Part shown: positions 46,095-57,900 of the stretch, one piece after another
How the letters are laid out: the number at the start of each line of letters is the position of its first letter
Position numbering within the stretch: the stretch's first letter is position 1
Assembly: GCA_940337035.1 (NCBI GenBank)
Contig: CALNHX010002951.1
Coordinates: forward strand, 62,001 to 126,000
Origin: Agriotes lineatus
Lineage: Eukaryota; Arthropoda; Insecta; Coleoptera; Elateridae
Direction: 5' to 3'
DNA length: 64,000 bases
Notes under the pieces: generated by a model
Database searches by the model: none
What the model saw: only the letters and a program-made list of their open reading frames with translations
Told to the model about the DNA's origin: nothing
Position numbers and translations under genes: made by a program

Positions 46095-46454
46095 AACTAA
46101 GTAACCTTGCATTTTTCGTACATATACATAATTATGTTTATATTTTTTAAAGTCCCCACCAATTTTTGCTATTACAATCCCGCATTAGGTTTTCGTACAA
46201 ACAGCTGACATTAACATCTCATCCTGCCAGTGGCCGCCTACCATTCTATCACCCCACGAAATACTATTCATGTTAGAGAAAAATACAATTCGACATTCCG
46301 TTAGTATCATGATAGTTAATATTTACTTTCAAATTTACAATTTCACAAAGAGCCAGAATCAAACACAATTGCATATTTTCCTTTTTTAAAAATTGAAAAC
46401 ATAGGGTAAAAAAATCTCCCTCCCCTTCACAACCGCATCCGTAATTCTCCTAAA

Positions 46455-46745
46455 ACATACCATCGACCAATAAAAAGTTTCCAAACAGCGAATTTCACAC
46501 AAATATTGATTTTAAGGTTTTCTAATAATTATATATTTTCTCCATTTTGTAACCCCCAAATCCACCTGGGCCGCAAAATTCCCACATCTCCAATTCTTTT
46601 AAAAAAACAATCGACGAGTAGAGTCTCCAGACAGCGAATTTCACACAAATATTGATTTTAAGGTATTTCTGGTAATTATAACGTTTTCTCCATTTTGCAA
46701 CTCTCAAATAATCCACCTGGGGCGCAAAAGTCTTAAAAACCCACA
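46455..46745. repeat. Two tandem copies of an approximately 145-bp unit
   Basis: Both copies contain AGCGAATTTCACACAAATAT, TGATTTTAAGGT, ATTTTCTCCATTTTG and ATCCACCTGGG in order. Copy 1 is about 46455-46600, copy 2 about 46601-46745. The small minus-strand ORF across it reflects the repeat. Confidence 0.7.
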
Positions 46746-47309
46746 GATTCATCCACATACTGCCGAAAACACACGATTTTTTTTCTTTTTCCCTGTTTAT
46801 ACGAACATCCAATTAGCTACAAACGCACCTCACATTTACACCCCTGTAATTTCGTCCCCGTGCATCGCAAACCCCAAAAACAGCCAGTATGATAATCGTT
46901 GGTTCATTCTCTTTCCAACTAGCCTCAAATCACATTCGAATCTGTCAAGAAGTAGGTATGCGATGTAACAGCACCGAACGCTTTAGTGTCCAAAAAATCG
47001 TTTTAACCCCCGTATTTTCTCCCCTCGAATCTTAAATTTTTACAACCTCTCTAGAAAGTTCGCTCTTGGCGAGATCTTCAAAATTTCATCAACAACATTC
47101 ACCTGTAATACGTACAACTTGCAAAAATTCGCGAAAACTGCACTTTCCAAGCGCCACACACATCGATATTGGAGCCCCGTATTACCGTCTCACTACCAAT
47201 TCGTTAAACATTTTCAATGTTAAAACAGCATGAATATACGTTCTTTGTATTTTTAATAAAAAATTTCTTAATGGACATCGATTTATCGAGCAATAAATTG
47301 TAAAAAATC

Positions 47310-48440
47310 TGGTGTGATACACGCACACAACTTCCTTTTATAGTGATCTTATAATTAACCAAAAATATGATTTTAAATTTTTAAGCATTTGTCAAAAATT
47401 TTCAAAAATTACAAATTCTACAAAAACGGTACAAAATAGAGCGTTAGTTTAAGAGACAAATTTTCTCTAGAATTTTAAGCTAAATTTAAAAATGAATAAT
47501 ATACCGGGTGTTCTATTTAAAATAGGAGTTAATAAAAAAATAGAAAAAAACAAAAGAAACCCATTTTAGAAGTATTCAACTGGAAAATCATTTATCTCAC
47601 ATCAATACACATTAAAAATGTAATAAAAATGTAAAGTTTAAAACAAATCGTTATAGCCGTTTTTGAAAAAATCGAAAAAAACTGAAAAATCGCAAGAGTA
47701 AACACCTACTTCCGGTTATGCGATTTTCTTCAAAAGCTTGCTGTCGCATCTACATAGTACACAAAACTTATATATGAAGTTTCAACGCCATACCTCTTTT
47801 CGTTTTTGAGATATTCTGTTCACAGACACACAGACAGACAGACCATTGAAAAAAAATCTGGTGTGATACACGCACACAACTTCCTTTTACAGTGATCTTA
47901 TAATTAGCCAAAAATTTGATTTTAAATTTTTAAGCATTTGTCAAAAACTTTCAAAAATTATAAATTCTACAAAAACGGTACAAAACAGAGCGTTAGGTGA
48001 AGAGACAAATTTTCTCTAGAATTTTAAGCTGAATTCAAAAATGTAATAATATACCGGGTGTTCTATTTAAAATAGGAGTTAATAAAGAAAATAGCAAAAA
48101 AAAACAAAAGAAACCCATTTTAAAAGTATTGAACTGGAAAATCACCTATCTCACTTCAATACACATGTAATGTAATAAAAATGTGAAGTTTGAAAAAATC
48201 GTTAGAGCCGTTTTTGAAAAAATCGAAAAAAACTGAAAAATTACAAGAGTAAACATCTACTTCCGGTTATGCGATTTTCTTCAAAAGCTTGCTGTCTTAT
48301 CTACATAGTACACAAAACTTATATATGCAGTTTCAACGCCATACCTCATTTAGTTTTTGAGATATTCTGTTCACAGACAGACAGACAGACAGACAGACAC
48401 ACAGACAGATAGACAGACCAATAAAAAAATATGTTTTTTG
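47310..48440. repeat. Tandem duplication of a 550-570-bp unit
   Basis: Copy 1 (about 47310-47858) and copy 2 (47859-48440) begin CTGGTGTGATACACGCACAC, share TATACCGGGTGTTCTATTTA and TACTTCCGGTTATGCGAT, and end in a CAGA-rich microsatellite (short in copy 1, expanded at 48375-48418 in copy 2). Divergence is a few percent, so the duplication is fairly recent. Non-coding. Confidence 0.85.
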
Positions 48441-49116
48441 GGTTCAGGGGACTCTAAAACGTGAAGATCTGTTGAAAACGCAATTTCGATTTTTTGGGGT
48501 GAATCCAATACCTATTTTATTGTAAAAGGAAGTAAAAATGTATCCGACATAATACTTTTCATTGCTTGCTTGCTTGCTTGATGCCACTTTGAGAGCGAAC
48601 CCTTGGGCCGAATTGGATAATTTTGGTGTCAATCGACTCAGGGCGACTCAAGTAAGCCAGTAGTAGGGTTTTCAAATTTTTATGTGACTTTTTTATGTGG
48701 ATTTTCTAATCTCAAAATTAACTCGACACACAAAATGGATCACTCTTGTACAAATTGCATTAAATGAATTATTTCGCGCCCAATTTGGGTGCAGAACGCT
48801 TGTACAATATACTTGAACATGAATAGGCCCCTTTCTCACCTGGGAGACACTTGGCAACATGGAAAATTTGCTTCGTTTATCGTAGTTTAGAAATAATTAA
48901 TAAGAACTTTCTTTTTTTAGTATTTAATGTTGTTCTTATATTATTGGCTATCTTAATTACTCATAAAGAATAAATCAATACGTTGTTTAACAATCTTTTT
49001 TTTTATAAAACTATGATGGCTATAACAGAAACTTGGCAACGTAGCAAAATTGTTTTTGCCTCCAAAGTGTTTGGCGTTATTACAGTTGCAACAATATAAC
49101 CTACAAAAAGGCAGTG
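48441..49116. other. Upstream region of the HINFP-like gene
   Basis: AT-rich, with a (GCTT)n microsatellite at 48562-48580 and no ORF of note. The promoter of the gene at 49117 should lie here; no element was identified with confidence. Confidence 0.4.
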
Positions 49117-50103
49117 ATGGAATGTTTTAAAATGAGTGAAACTCTTGATATGGAAAAGAAGCAAATCAAGAACAGGCTGGCGGTGTTCGAACACGTTCCT
49201 TGCAAGGAAAAGAAGTCCAGCACAAAGAACTTAAATTTTAGAAGAGGAAGCTTCAAGCGGTCCTTATCACCTGCGTCCGACTCTGAACTAGTTATTGACG
49301 ATGATGTATATTCAGTATCTGTAAGTTTTACTTGTTATCTTACTTAAATACGCTAAGGAAACCTTTGATTTTAGCAACCACAGAAAAGGAGGAACAAAGC
49401 TGTGCGCATTCTGGAAGAACCTCTTAAGTTACTCTGCACTTGGCAGCATTGTCATATGCTCTTCGAAAATTACGAGCATTTTATAGAACATGTCGATAAA
49501 CATGTTACGGGTATGGTTAGAAAAAAATATGAAATTGTTGTGGCTAAAATAGTAAATTTTTAGAGAATTCAGAATCCCTCGTTTGTATGTGGGAAAACTG
49601 CAGTTACTGCCCACCTTCGTTAGCATTACTCAGGCAACATGTGTGCTTTCATGGATACCATACTAAATTGAAAAATATAGGCAGTAATGTATTAGAAAGG
49701 ATCAAACTGCCGAAGTGCACACAGTTAAATGAATTTTTAATTCCTTTAGATTTGCATGGTTACACTTGTGACTGGCACGAATGTGGAGTAAGTTTTTCCA
49801 CAATCTATGACTTCCACGAGCACATGCGCTTACACATTAATGCAAATCCAAAGTATTGTAAGCCTGGAGAAGTAGTTCATTGTTGTTGGCGAGGTATACG
49901 TAAGATATTATCTGTTGAATCTAGTCCCTCATTTTTAAATAGTATTTTAGGTTGCAGTTACAAGTTCAGTTCACAGTATAAGTTAGCAGATCATTTGAGA
50001 TCTCATACCAAAGAAAGGGTGGCAGCTTGCCCTACTTGTGGCAGCATGTTTGCTACCAAAACCAAATTCTACGACCACAGGAAGCGGCAACTGCCTATTG
50101 AGA
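49117..50103 (+). CDS. Hinfp: Histone H4 transcription factor-like zinc-finger protein (HINFP), first four coding exons (partial)
   Basis: HINFP is a nuclear C2H2 zinc-finger factor that drives histone H4 transcription in vertebrates. Exons: 49117-49320, 49375-49510, 49564-49893 and 49951-50103, all GT-AG with consistent phases (about 274 codons). After a basic N-terminus, fingers follow: LLCTWQHCHMLFENYEHF, VCMWENCSYC with RQHVCFHGYHTKLK, YTCDWHECGVSF with FHEHMRLH, and VVHCCWRGCSYKFSSQYKLA with HLRSHTKERVAACPTCGSMF and TKFYDHRKRQ. The phrases FHGYHTKLK and VAACPTCGSMFATKTKF are strongly HINFP-like (human FHCYHTKLK, VVACPTCGGMFANNTKF). The fourth exon ends in phase 1 with a GTAAGT donor, but the remaining fingers (starting with an FQCSHC-type finger) are not visible downstream. 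Start chosen at ATG 49117; MSETLDM at 49132 is an alternative. Confidence 0.85.
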
Positions 50104-51554
50104 GTAAGTGTATATTCATCTAGGACATCTAGGTTATATCGGAGTGTAACTCAAAGCTACCTTTACCATTTTTACTTTCCCATACCCATAGGTATAGGGA
50201 AGTCTTGGAATCATGAAAATTTTGGAAATCGAGATTTTCACAGAAATATCCGTTTTGGGCCTCTAGGAACCCAAAAAAGTGGTTTTTAAAAAATGTCTGT
50301 CTGTGTGTGGGTGTGTGTGTGGGTGGGTGACGCTCCTACAGCCGAAAGTATTGCTCCGATTTTGATGCGCTTTGGAATGCGGGGGTGTATCGAAAATTCA
50401 TCGACAAAATAAGCTTTTCAAAAAAATCCGAAACCGGAAGCGGAAGTTACGCATGTTTTTTTGGTACGACTGTTTTCGTGATTAAAATTTTGAAAATTTT
50501 ATCGCGGATAACGATAGAGGGTCATAAGACAAATCTGTTAGTTTTTTGCCCAACTCGCTAGGTTTAAAATGAAGGGCGCTATGATTTTTTGAAAATTTTG
50601 AGTTTAACGCCCTATTACTCAAAAACGGATGAATCGATTCAATTGATTTTTGTTTTCTGAATAATATATGAAGACTAACATGAGGTGATATAAAAAGTGT
50701 TTTGAAAAATGTTAAGGGGCCTAAATTACAAATTTTCAAAATTTTGGAAATTTTCTAAAAATCATTTCTCAAAAACTGCCCACAGGAATTTGTTTAAACT
50801 TCATACACTGATAGACCCCGAAAAGGGCTATCGATCTGTTTTTTAAAGAATCTCATGAATTATCTGTGGCGCCCTCTACGAAGCTTTGAAGTTTGAAAAT
50901 TTAAACCCCTTTAATTAATAAACAAAACAAGATAGGTAGCTGGGGTTTTCACTGAATTGCTCAGTGCATATGAATATGTAAAAAAATATTACACTCGTGG
51001 ATATATGTAAGCGCACCGGCCCTCTCCCCCCTCTATTTTTGAAAAATAATTTTTTTATTCTAACGGTTATTATATTTTTGCGTCAAAGAATCTTTTTCCG
51101 CGAAAATAAAAAAATCGATTTTGTATGCCCTAGAAAATATAATTTCCAGGTACTTAGAAAATTTCACCTCGGTGCTACAGCCGTTTTGAGGAAAATAATA
51201 CATAAACTGACAGTGGCGGCTTGTCCACTTGGCGCCATCTACAGAAGCTCGGTGGTCACGTTTTGAACTACACATCTTATAACATAAAATCGTAGCTCTC
51301 TTTGTTTGCATGTAACTATGTTTGTTCGCTATCTCCTCCGAAGATACTGGACCGATTAAGTTGTACGATGGCTTAAAAGTTTGCTATTTTTCAGACTTAT
51401 ATCGTAGGCCGGTTTTTATTTACCAAAAAGTGCGAAACAGTTATAATTTAATTAACTTCTCTAGGCAGCAGTATAATTTAATTAACTTCTCTAGGCAGCA
51501 GAGCGGAGCGTCTACCGCTGTCTAGTATTAGCTCGGGTGAGCGCATTATTCAAA
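50104..51554. repeat. Repeat-derived AT-rich stretch, no gene
   Basis: Contains a GT/GGT-rich microsatellite (about 50300-50330) and repeat-type non-coding sequence. Near the right end a 24-bp segment (AGTATAATTTAATTAACTTC...) is tandemly duplicated (about 51436-51500). It probably lies in the next HINFP intron. Confidence 0.45.
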
Positions 51555-51640
51555 CAGGAGAGTGTGGTTCTGCGGTAAGCGTGCTGGCCTATCACGCGGG
51601 AGCCTCGGGTTCGATCCCGTCGATGCATCTTTTTTTTTAA
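51555..51640 (+). repeat. tRNA-Asp-like SINE head or tRNA pseudogene
   Basis: TGGTTCTGCGGTAAGC resembles a pol III A box and GGGTTCGATCCCG is a perfect B box. The segment CCTATCACGCGGGAG resembles the anticodon arm of tRNA-Asp, with ATC in place of GTC. The anticodon stem has a mismatch and the acceptor stem does not close, so a working tRNA is unlikely. A T-run (51630-51639) could serve as a pol III terminator. Confidence 0.55.
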
Positions 51641-51888
51641 TTTATATTAATGAATCTCTCTTAATTTTGCGAACCGAAACGTAGTTCGGGTGACTCACTA
51701 GTTCTTTTATATTTACCCGCAATTTACTTGAAAGTGTAAACGCTTATCACGGTGAAGACGTGAGTCATCGAGTTGAAATTTTGATATGTTGTAAAGACTG
51801 TTGAATAAAGGCTATATGAACAGTTTCCAGTATGGGAAAGTCCAGGGAGGTAGTCACGTCCACTTTTTTTGTTATATCTTTACAGAGG

Positions 51889-52073
51889 AAGTGAAAATTG
51901 ACAACATTTCACATTGGTTGAGACAAAAATATTAAAATTGTATTTTGATGAACAAACCAAATAGCTTATAACAATTGCTTTGATGTACAATTTTCATAAA
52001 AAGTGTGTTACTCATTGAATTTTGTTTACGCAAACGAAAATATTTTATTCTGGTCTCAATTTTCACCTCTTGT
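51889..52073. mobile_element. Short TIR element
   Basis: AGAGGAAGTGAAAATTGA at the left pairs with TCAATTTTCACCTCTT at the right. About 185 bp, non-coding, AT-rich. Confidence 0.6.
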
Positions 52074-52079
52074 CTATTC

Positions 52080-54250
52080 CAGTTGCCTTCTCTCTCTTAC
52101 TTTAAGAGCCTCTTTGTATAGTGTTCAGGATAGTTACCTGCACATTTACTTATGTTTTTTTAATTTTATTTAAAATCTTACATGGTTCATCATGGATGTG
52201 CCATTACTTCTTCGTCGAAAATCCATTTTCATTAAAATTGTAAGTGCAAATACTTTCAACAAGTTTTCTTTTCTTTTAATCTTTTCTCTCTGTACCCATG
52301 GGGTGTCGAGGTTTCTTGTTAATCCATCTGTGATGTACAAAGCTTCCATTCTTTCCTACCTTCTGTGTGTATTTTTTTGCTTGATTTCATGTTTTTCCCC
52401 TTCCCTTTTAATAATTTTCACATTGTCTGATTCCAGGTTTCCTTCGACCTTCCTCTCTGTCTTTCCATTTGCTCTTGCTTCCCACTCTTGTTTGGCTTGT
52501 TTTTGCTTGTCGTTCTGTTTCCTTAGTATTAGTTTTACATTGAGTCTTCCTGTGATTTCTTCATTTCTGACTGTGAAGTCTTGTAACTCTCGTCACTCTT
52601 CTCATGTATTTCATATCTGTAACTTGAATTTACAGTTTTCTCTGCTTTTCTATCGCCATTGCTTTGGTTTTTTGTTTGTTTATTTTTAATCTTCTCTAAC
52701 TGTTGCTCCCTGTCGTCTTTCCATGTTTACCTTCATATCCTTTTCAGTGTTTGCAAATACTATTACATCATCTGTGAAGGCACAGTAGATTAATTCTGCG
52801 TTATTCATGTTCTTGTTTCTTACAGTTATTCCCTTTACTTTTTTTCTTATTTTTTTTATTGTATCATCCTTGATTATTATAAATAATAAAGGACTCGGTA
52901 TTAAAATCTATTCAGAGTGGCGGCAGTGGTGTGTTAGCGGTTTGGTAGCGGTGAGGATGGTTGGCGGTTTTTAGATTAGTAGGTTTCATACAGAGTGCGG
53001 TAGTTCAACGGTGAGTTTGCTTTACTAGAGACGTTCAGACTTCAGAGGCGTGCAAGCTACAAGTTTTTAAAAAATGAGTGTGACAAGGAAGACATAAACA
53101 AAATGAGTAGCAGGACAAAGATAGAACGTAATCATGGCTAGCTACATTTTTAAACTAAAATTAAGTCAATAAAGCAAACAAACACTTCTGTCAAATATTT
53201 TAGCTGTTGTTAAGAGTATGAAGTGAGGTTTAAATAATTAAAATAATTATGTGAATAGTAAGCAATATTATATTTAAACCTGACTTTATACTCTTAACAA
53301 CAGCTAAAATATTTGACAGAAGTGTTTGTTTCTTTCATTGACTTAATTTTAGTTTAAAAATTTAGCTAGCCATGATTACGTTCTGTCTTTGTTCTGCTAC
53401 TCATTTTGTTTATGTTTTCCTTGTCGCACTCATTAATTTCCTATGTTCAAAACGGATTTCGGACAACCTGTAGATGCGGTTAAATTTTGTATTTGCAATC
53501 ACCATATTATTTATTGTGCAGAAGTGCATTAGTCTTCTCCCATTATTGTTTATGTCTTCTCCTAACGTTCCCATTTTCTATCTTATTTCCTACTCTACCA
53601 TTAAAATCTCCTGATATAATTATTTTTCCATTTATTTTTTCTACCACTGCCTGTAGTTTTCCCAAAAACTCTTTCTATTCTTGTTGCTGTCATTATTTGA
53701 CCCAGCGTGACTTTTTCTTGATCTTTCTCTTCCATCTCTATAGTCATAATTCTTTCTGATATGTAGTTTCTTTCTTTTACATCGTTTTTCTTTTAATTTG
53801 GTATGACCATTCCTACTCCAGCTTTCGCATTTCTTGTTTCTTCAACTCCACTCTACCACAATGTGTGTCCTTCTTCTAATACTTGACTCCGTTTGCCTTT
53901 GTTTTTCGTCTCTGTTATCGTCAGTAGCTGACCTTTTGCATCTTCCATTTCTTTTACTAATCCCATTCATTATTATTATATTCTGATTGTGTATTTCCTT
54001 TACTTTTATTTGTGTGTTCCCCCGCCCTTTTAATTTTAACTTTTTTTGTGTGTTCTCTTTTGTCCATTATGTTTGCCATGTTCGTTCTTGTGTTTACCTA
54101 TCTATATTGGTGTTCAGTCTTTTATCTGCTCCTACCATCATTACCTTATTATACCCCTTGTTTGTTGTTTTAGGTTTGGGTTGATCATCATGCGTTGCAC
54201 AGGCCTCGGGCTGCTATCTAGCTTTTTGGATTTATAATCAGTAATATAGT
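52080..54250 (-). pseudogene. LINE-D, decayed non-LTR element (endonuclease and RT traces)
   Basis: On the minus strand, around 53460-53620, are endonuclease traces KIIISGDFNGRVG and GRRLMHFC; at about 52910-52700 are RT traces SPLLFIIIKDD, IRKKVKGITVRNKN and CAFTDDVIVFANTEKDM (degenerate FADD box); at 52680-52200 the Lys/Gln-rich post-RT region. The middle (end of endonuclease, start of RT) is missing and replaced by about 530 bp containing a large palindrome. The many plus-strand ORFs here are pyrimidine-rich shadows. The type resembles RTE or a related clade. Confidence 0.65.
53073..53434. mobile_element. 362-bp palindromic foldback element within LINE-D
   Basis: The arms are about 165 bp each (53073-53240 and 53265-53434), nearly identical in reverse complement: AATGAGTG...TGACAAGGAA against TTCCTTGTCGCACTCATT, and TTAAGAGTAT...GTTTAAA against TTTAAAC...ATACTCTTAA. 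The centre is about 25 bp. Non-coding. Confidence 0.85.
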
Positions 54251-54593
54251 TTTCAATAAAGATCGTTGTACTCCCTAGTCTAGTTTTGTTCTTCATAATC
54301 TCTAGTTTTTCATTAAATTATGGTAATTTTGCTTATTTTCCCTGTCTCGTGTTTACCTATGGTGAATATTTTTTTAACTTTAGCTCTCACTTATAAGTTT
54401 GCCTATATGAAGTCTTCTACTTCTTCTATAACTCTTCTGGGGTTTTTTGGTTCCCATTCTTTTATTATGACGTTACTCTTTTTCTTTTCTTTCTCTTGTT
54501 TTTCCATCTTTGTCTTAAGGTCGGTTATTTCTTGCGTAATTCAGTTTTTATCTTTTTTCCTTAATAGCACTTCGTAGATTGCTCTAATTTCTT

Positions 54594-54925
54594 GACCACC
54601 ACGGGACGGAAAGGGAAGGGAAGGGTTGGGATGGAAGGGGAAGGGACGGGACGGGACTGGACGGGAGGGCACGGGACGGGACTGGGCGGGAGGGGAAGGG
54701 ACTGGACGGGACGGGAAGGGACGAAACGAGACGGGGCGGGACGGAAAGGGAAGGGATGGAATGGAAGGGGTCGGGAAGGGACGGGACGGGACGGGATGGG
54801 ACTGGACGGGACGGGAAAGGAAGGGACGGAACTGGAAGGGAAGGGATGGAAGGGGAGGGGATGGGACGGTACAAAGAAAGGGACGGGGACGGGGGATAGA
54901 ATAGGATGGGATGGGATGGGATGAC
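54594..54925 (+). repeat. Strand-asymmetric G-rich minisatellite (GGGACGGGAAGGG type)
   Basis: About 330 bp of short interspersed GGGAC, GGGAA and GGATGG units on the plus strand, with almost no T. Runs of three or four G at 2-4 nt intervals could form G-quadruplexes. ORFs on both strands (SRP-rich on minus, GTGRD-rich on plus) are repeat translations. It ends about 120 bp upstream of LINE-E. Confidence 0.9.
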
Positions 54926-54965
54926 AGAAAATAATTAGTCATTATTTATCAGAGGTATACCAACA

Positions 54966-57900
54966 ATTGTGAATAAGAAAGACATAAAAAAAAACTATTA
55001 AGCCCCGTCTATGAAATCTTAGTCTTATACACAAACCTAGATTCTATCATGACCAAATTTGATCTCCTGCTCTTGGAAATAAACTCAGTAAAACCAGCTA
55101 TTGTAGTGTTAACAGAAACCTGGCTATCTCCAGCAATTCCAGATGCAATTGTGCATATACCAGGTTATGTTTTGTATCGACATGACCGCCTTCGTAACAG
55201 AGGTGGTGGAGTCTGTATGTACATATGGGAAAGCTTCCAAAATTTACCCATATCTGCATCGATCAATACCGCCCTGAGGAGTCACAGCGATTACGACGAT
55301 TTATGGTTGGATGTAAAATTCGGTAATGTTGACCTCCTTCTTGGATGTGTTTATAGGCCCGGCAATACTGCTGCGGAAGCTGACAATTTGTTGTATGAAA
55401 ACATTCAACAAGTCTGTTGTGGTCAGCTAACATTGATACTTGGTGACTTCAATTTACCCAAAATTAAGTGGCCCTTCCGTAACATACCAAATAACGAACA
55501 GAGTAGCCCCGAATCAAGATTTTCTGAGATGTACCTGAAAACTAATCTACATCAGTTTGTCATGCAACCTACAAGATACAGAAACACAGATACTCCCTCA
55601 ATACTGGACCTCATGCTGTGCAACGATGAGAATCTGATTAGCAACATTACCTATAATAGTCCCATTGGCAAAAGTGATCACTCAGTTCTGATCTGTACAC
55701 TTCAGATATCAATTGCTGCTGGGAATGTAACAAACCTCAAACATTCGCAGCAACTTAACTTTAGAAAGGCAAATTATGAGCAGATAAATACCAGGTTCCT
55801 GGAAATTGGTGTGAACGATACCACTCAAGAGGATGATATACAGCGCAAATGGGGTTCCTTTTACGCATCCGCACTTAAAATAATATCAGATTGTGTACCG
55901 ACATCAAGACCTCGTGGAAAGAAAGAGAGTGCTAAGCCGTGGATTAACAAAGACTTAATAAGGTTAATTGCAGAAAAAAAACGAAAGTGGGACTCGTATC
56001 GTGCCAACCCTCACACTAATCTATATGAAGAATACAAGACACTAAGAAATAACATAACTGCTAAAATTCGGCAAGCGCGAGCTGATTATGAAAAGGGCAT
56101 ACTAGATAAGGGAACTCGTCACTTTTATAACTACATCGGGAAGCAGCTTAACTCAAGGCCAGCTTTGCCTAAAGTTCTCAAGTCCTCAAACGGAGCCACA
56201 ATCACTGAGCCTGTAGCCATCGCAAACCTCTTTGCAGACCAGTTTCATAAAGCCTACATACAAGTCTCTACTGGAAACCTACCAAAAGTTACGCAACTCC
56301 CTAGAGTCGTAGACTCAATATCAAACGTAAATTTCACAGAGCAAGAAATTCAAAAAGTTCTGCTGTCTCTGGATGACAAATCTGCACCTGGACCTGAAAA
56401 TCTACCAGCAATCTTTCTCAAAAATTGTTCCGCATCTTTGACCCCAGTACTTTCACATATTATGACTTCATCAATTCAAAGCGGAGAGCTCCCAAAAACC
56501 TGGAAACATGCAATTGTTACTCCTATCTACAAAAAAGGAACTCGGTTAGATCCCATCAACTATCGTCCTATCAGTCTTACTTCTGTTGTCTGTAAATGTA
56601 TGGAGAGAATTATCGTGAACAGCATGGTCCCTTTCTTGCTTGCAAGTAATGTAATTCCAGACGAACAGCATGGTTTTATACCAAGTAGATCAATCACAAC
56701 GAATTTGCTAAGTTGTCTAAATATGTGGACTAGATGTATTGACCAGGGTGAACCCATTGATATAGTATATCTTGACTTCGAAAAAGCTTTTGATCGTGTT
56801 CCCCATGACCGACTTCTTCTGAAGCTAGAGCATCTTGGCATTCGAGGCCCTCTACTGGCATGGATAAAGTCATTTCTGACCAACAGAACCTACCAAGTAA
56901 AAATAGGAGAAACCTTATCAGACACTTACAACGTCATGAGTGGAGTGCCACAGGGCTCGGTTCTTGGTCCCCTACTTTTTGTTATCTATGTTGCAGACCT
57001 CAGACACTTGATTGTGTCCACAGTGAGTGTATTCGCAGATGATACGAAATTCTTTGCCAACCCATTAATCGAAAGTGACATCATTCAAGAAGACTTACAG
57101 AGAATCCTTAAGTGGACTAAAGAATGGCTACTAACGCTGAACAGAGAAAAATGTACAGTGCTTCACATGGGGAAAAACAACCCGCATCTTGCCTATAGGT
57201 TGGGAAATGAAGCAGTTAAAGACGTCACATCGCAAAAGGACTTAGGCATTGAGATAACATATAATCTGAAGTGGGAATCCCACATAACGAACATTGTTAA
57301 AAAAGCGAACTCACTACTATATTTGATACGTAGAGCATTCTCAGTACTAACTCCAGAATTGTTCAAAACAATTTACAAAACCTATGTTCGGCCCGTCCTC
57401 GAATTTGGCTTTGCGATATGGTCTCCCTATTTCGAAAAGGACATCACCTTACTGGAAAATGTACAGCGAAGAGCAACAAAACTCCCAGTCGGCCTCCACC
57501 ATTTACCTTATGAAGAAAGGCTTAATAGGCTCAACCTAACGCCCCTGAAGTGTAGACGTGAACGTGGTGACCTAATTGAAACATACAAGATTCTAACTGG
57601 TCAGTACAATTGCAGTGGTTTAAGTGATATATTTACATTTAGTGAGAACCCTCAATTACGTGGACATAGTGCTAAGCTACGCAAGGACCGTTTCTCTCTT
57701 AACACGCGTAAATATTTCCTGACGAATCGTGTGGTGGACTCATGGAATCGACTTCCGCAAGAAATTGTGAGTGCTGAGACCCTGGACTCATTTAAAAACA
57801 AACTGGACAATTTTCTGCGACACAATCAGTAGCTATGTTATGTAAATATATATAATACTTGTTTTATTATTTTTTGTTTTTTTGTTTTTTTTTTGTTTTA

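Noticed and set aside
48370..48420. CAGA repeats considered as a possible CRISPR-like or regulatory array
   Set aside because: Simple tetranucleotide microsatellite at the end of a duplicated unit; no spacers.
52192..54577. Hydrophobic plus-strand ORFs resembling membrane proteins (Phe/Leu/Ser-rich)
   Set aside because: They are the complement of Lys/Glu-rich LINE-D coding sequence and T-rich DNA, so the hydrophobicity is compositional.
54541..54942. Serine/arginine/proline-rich ORF (minus) and glycine-rich ORFs (plus)
   Set aside because: Low-complexity translations of the G-rich minisatellite.
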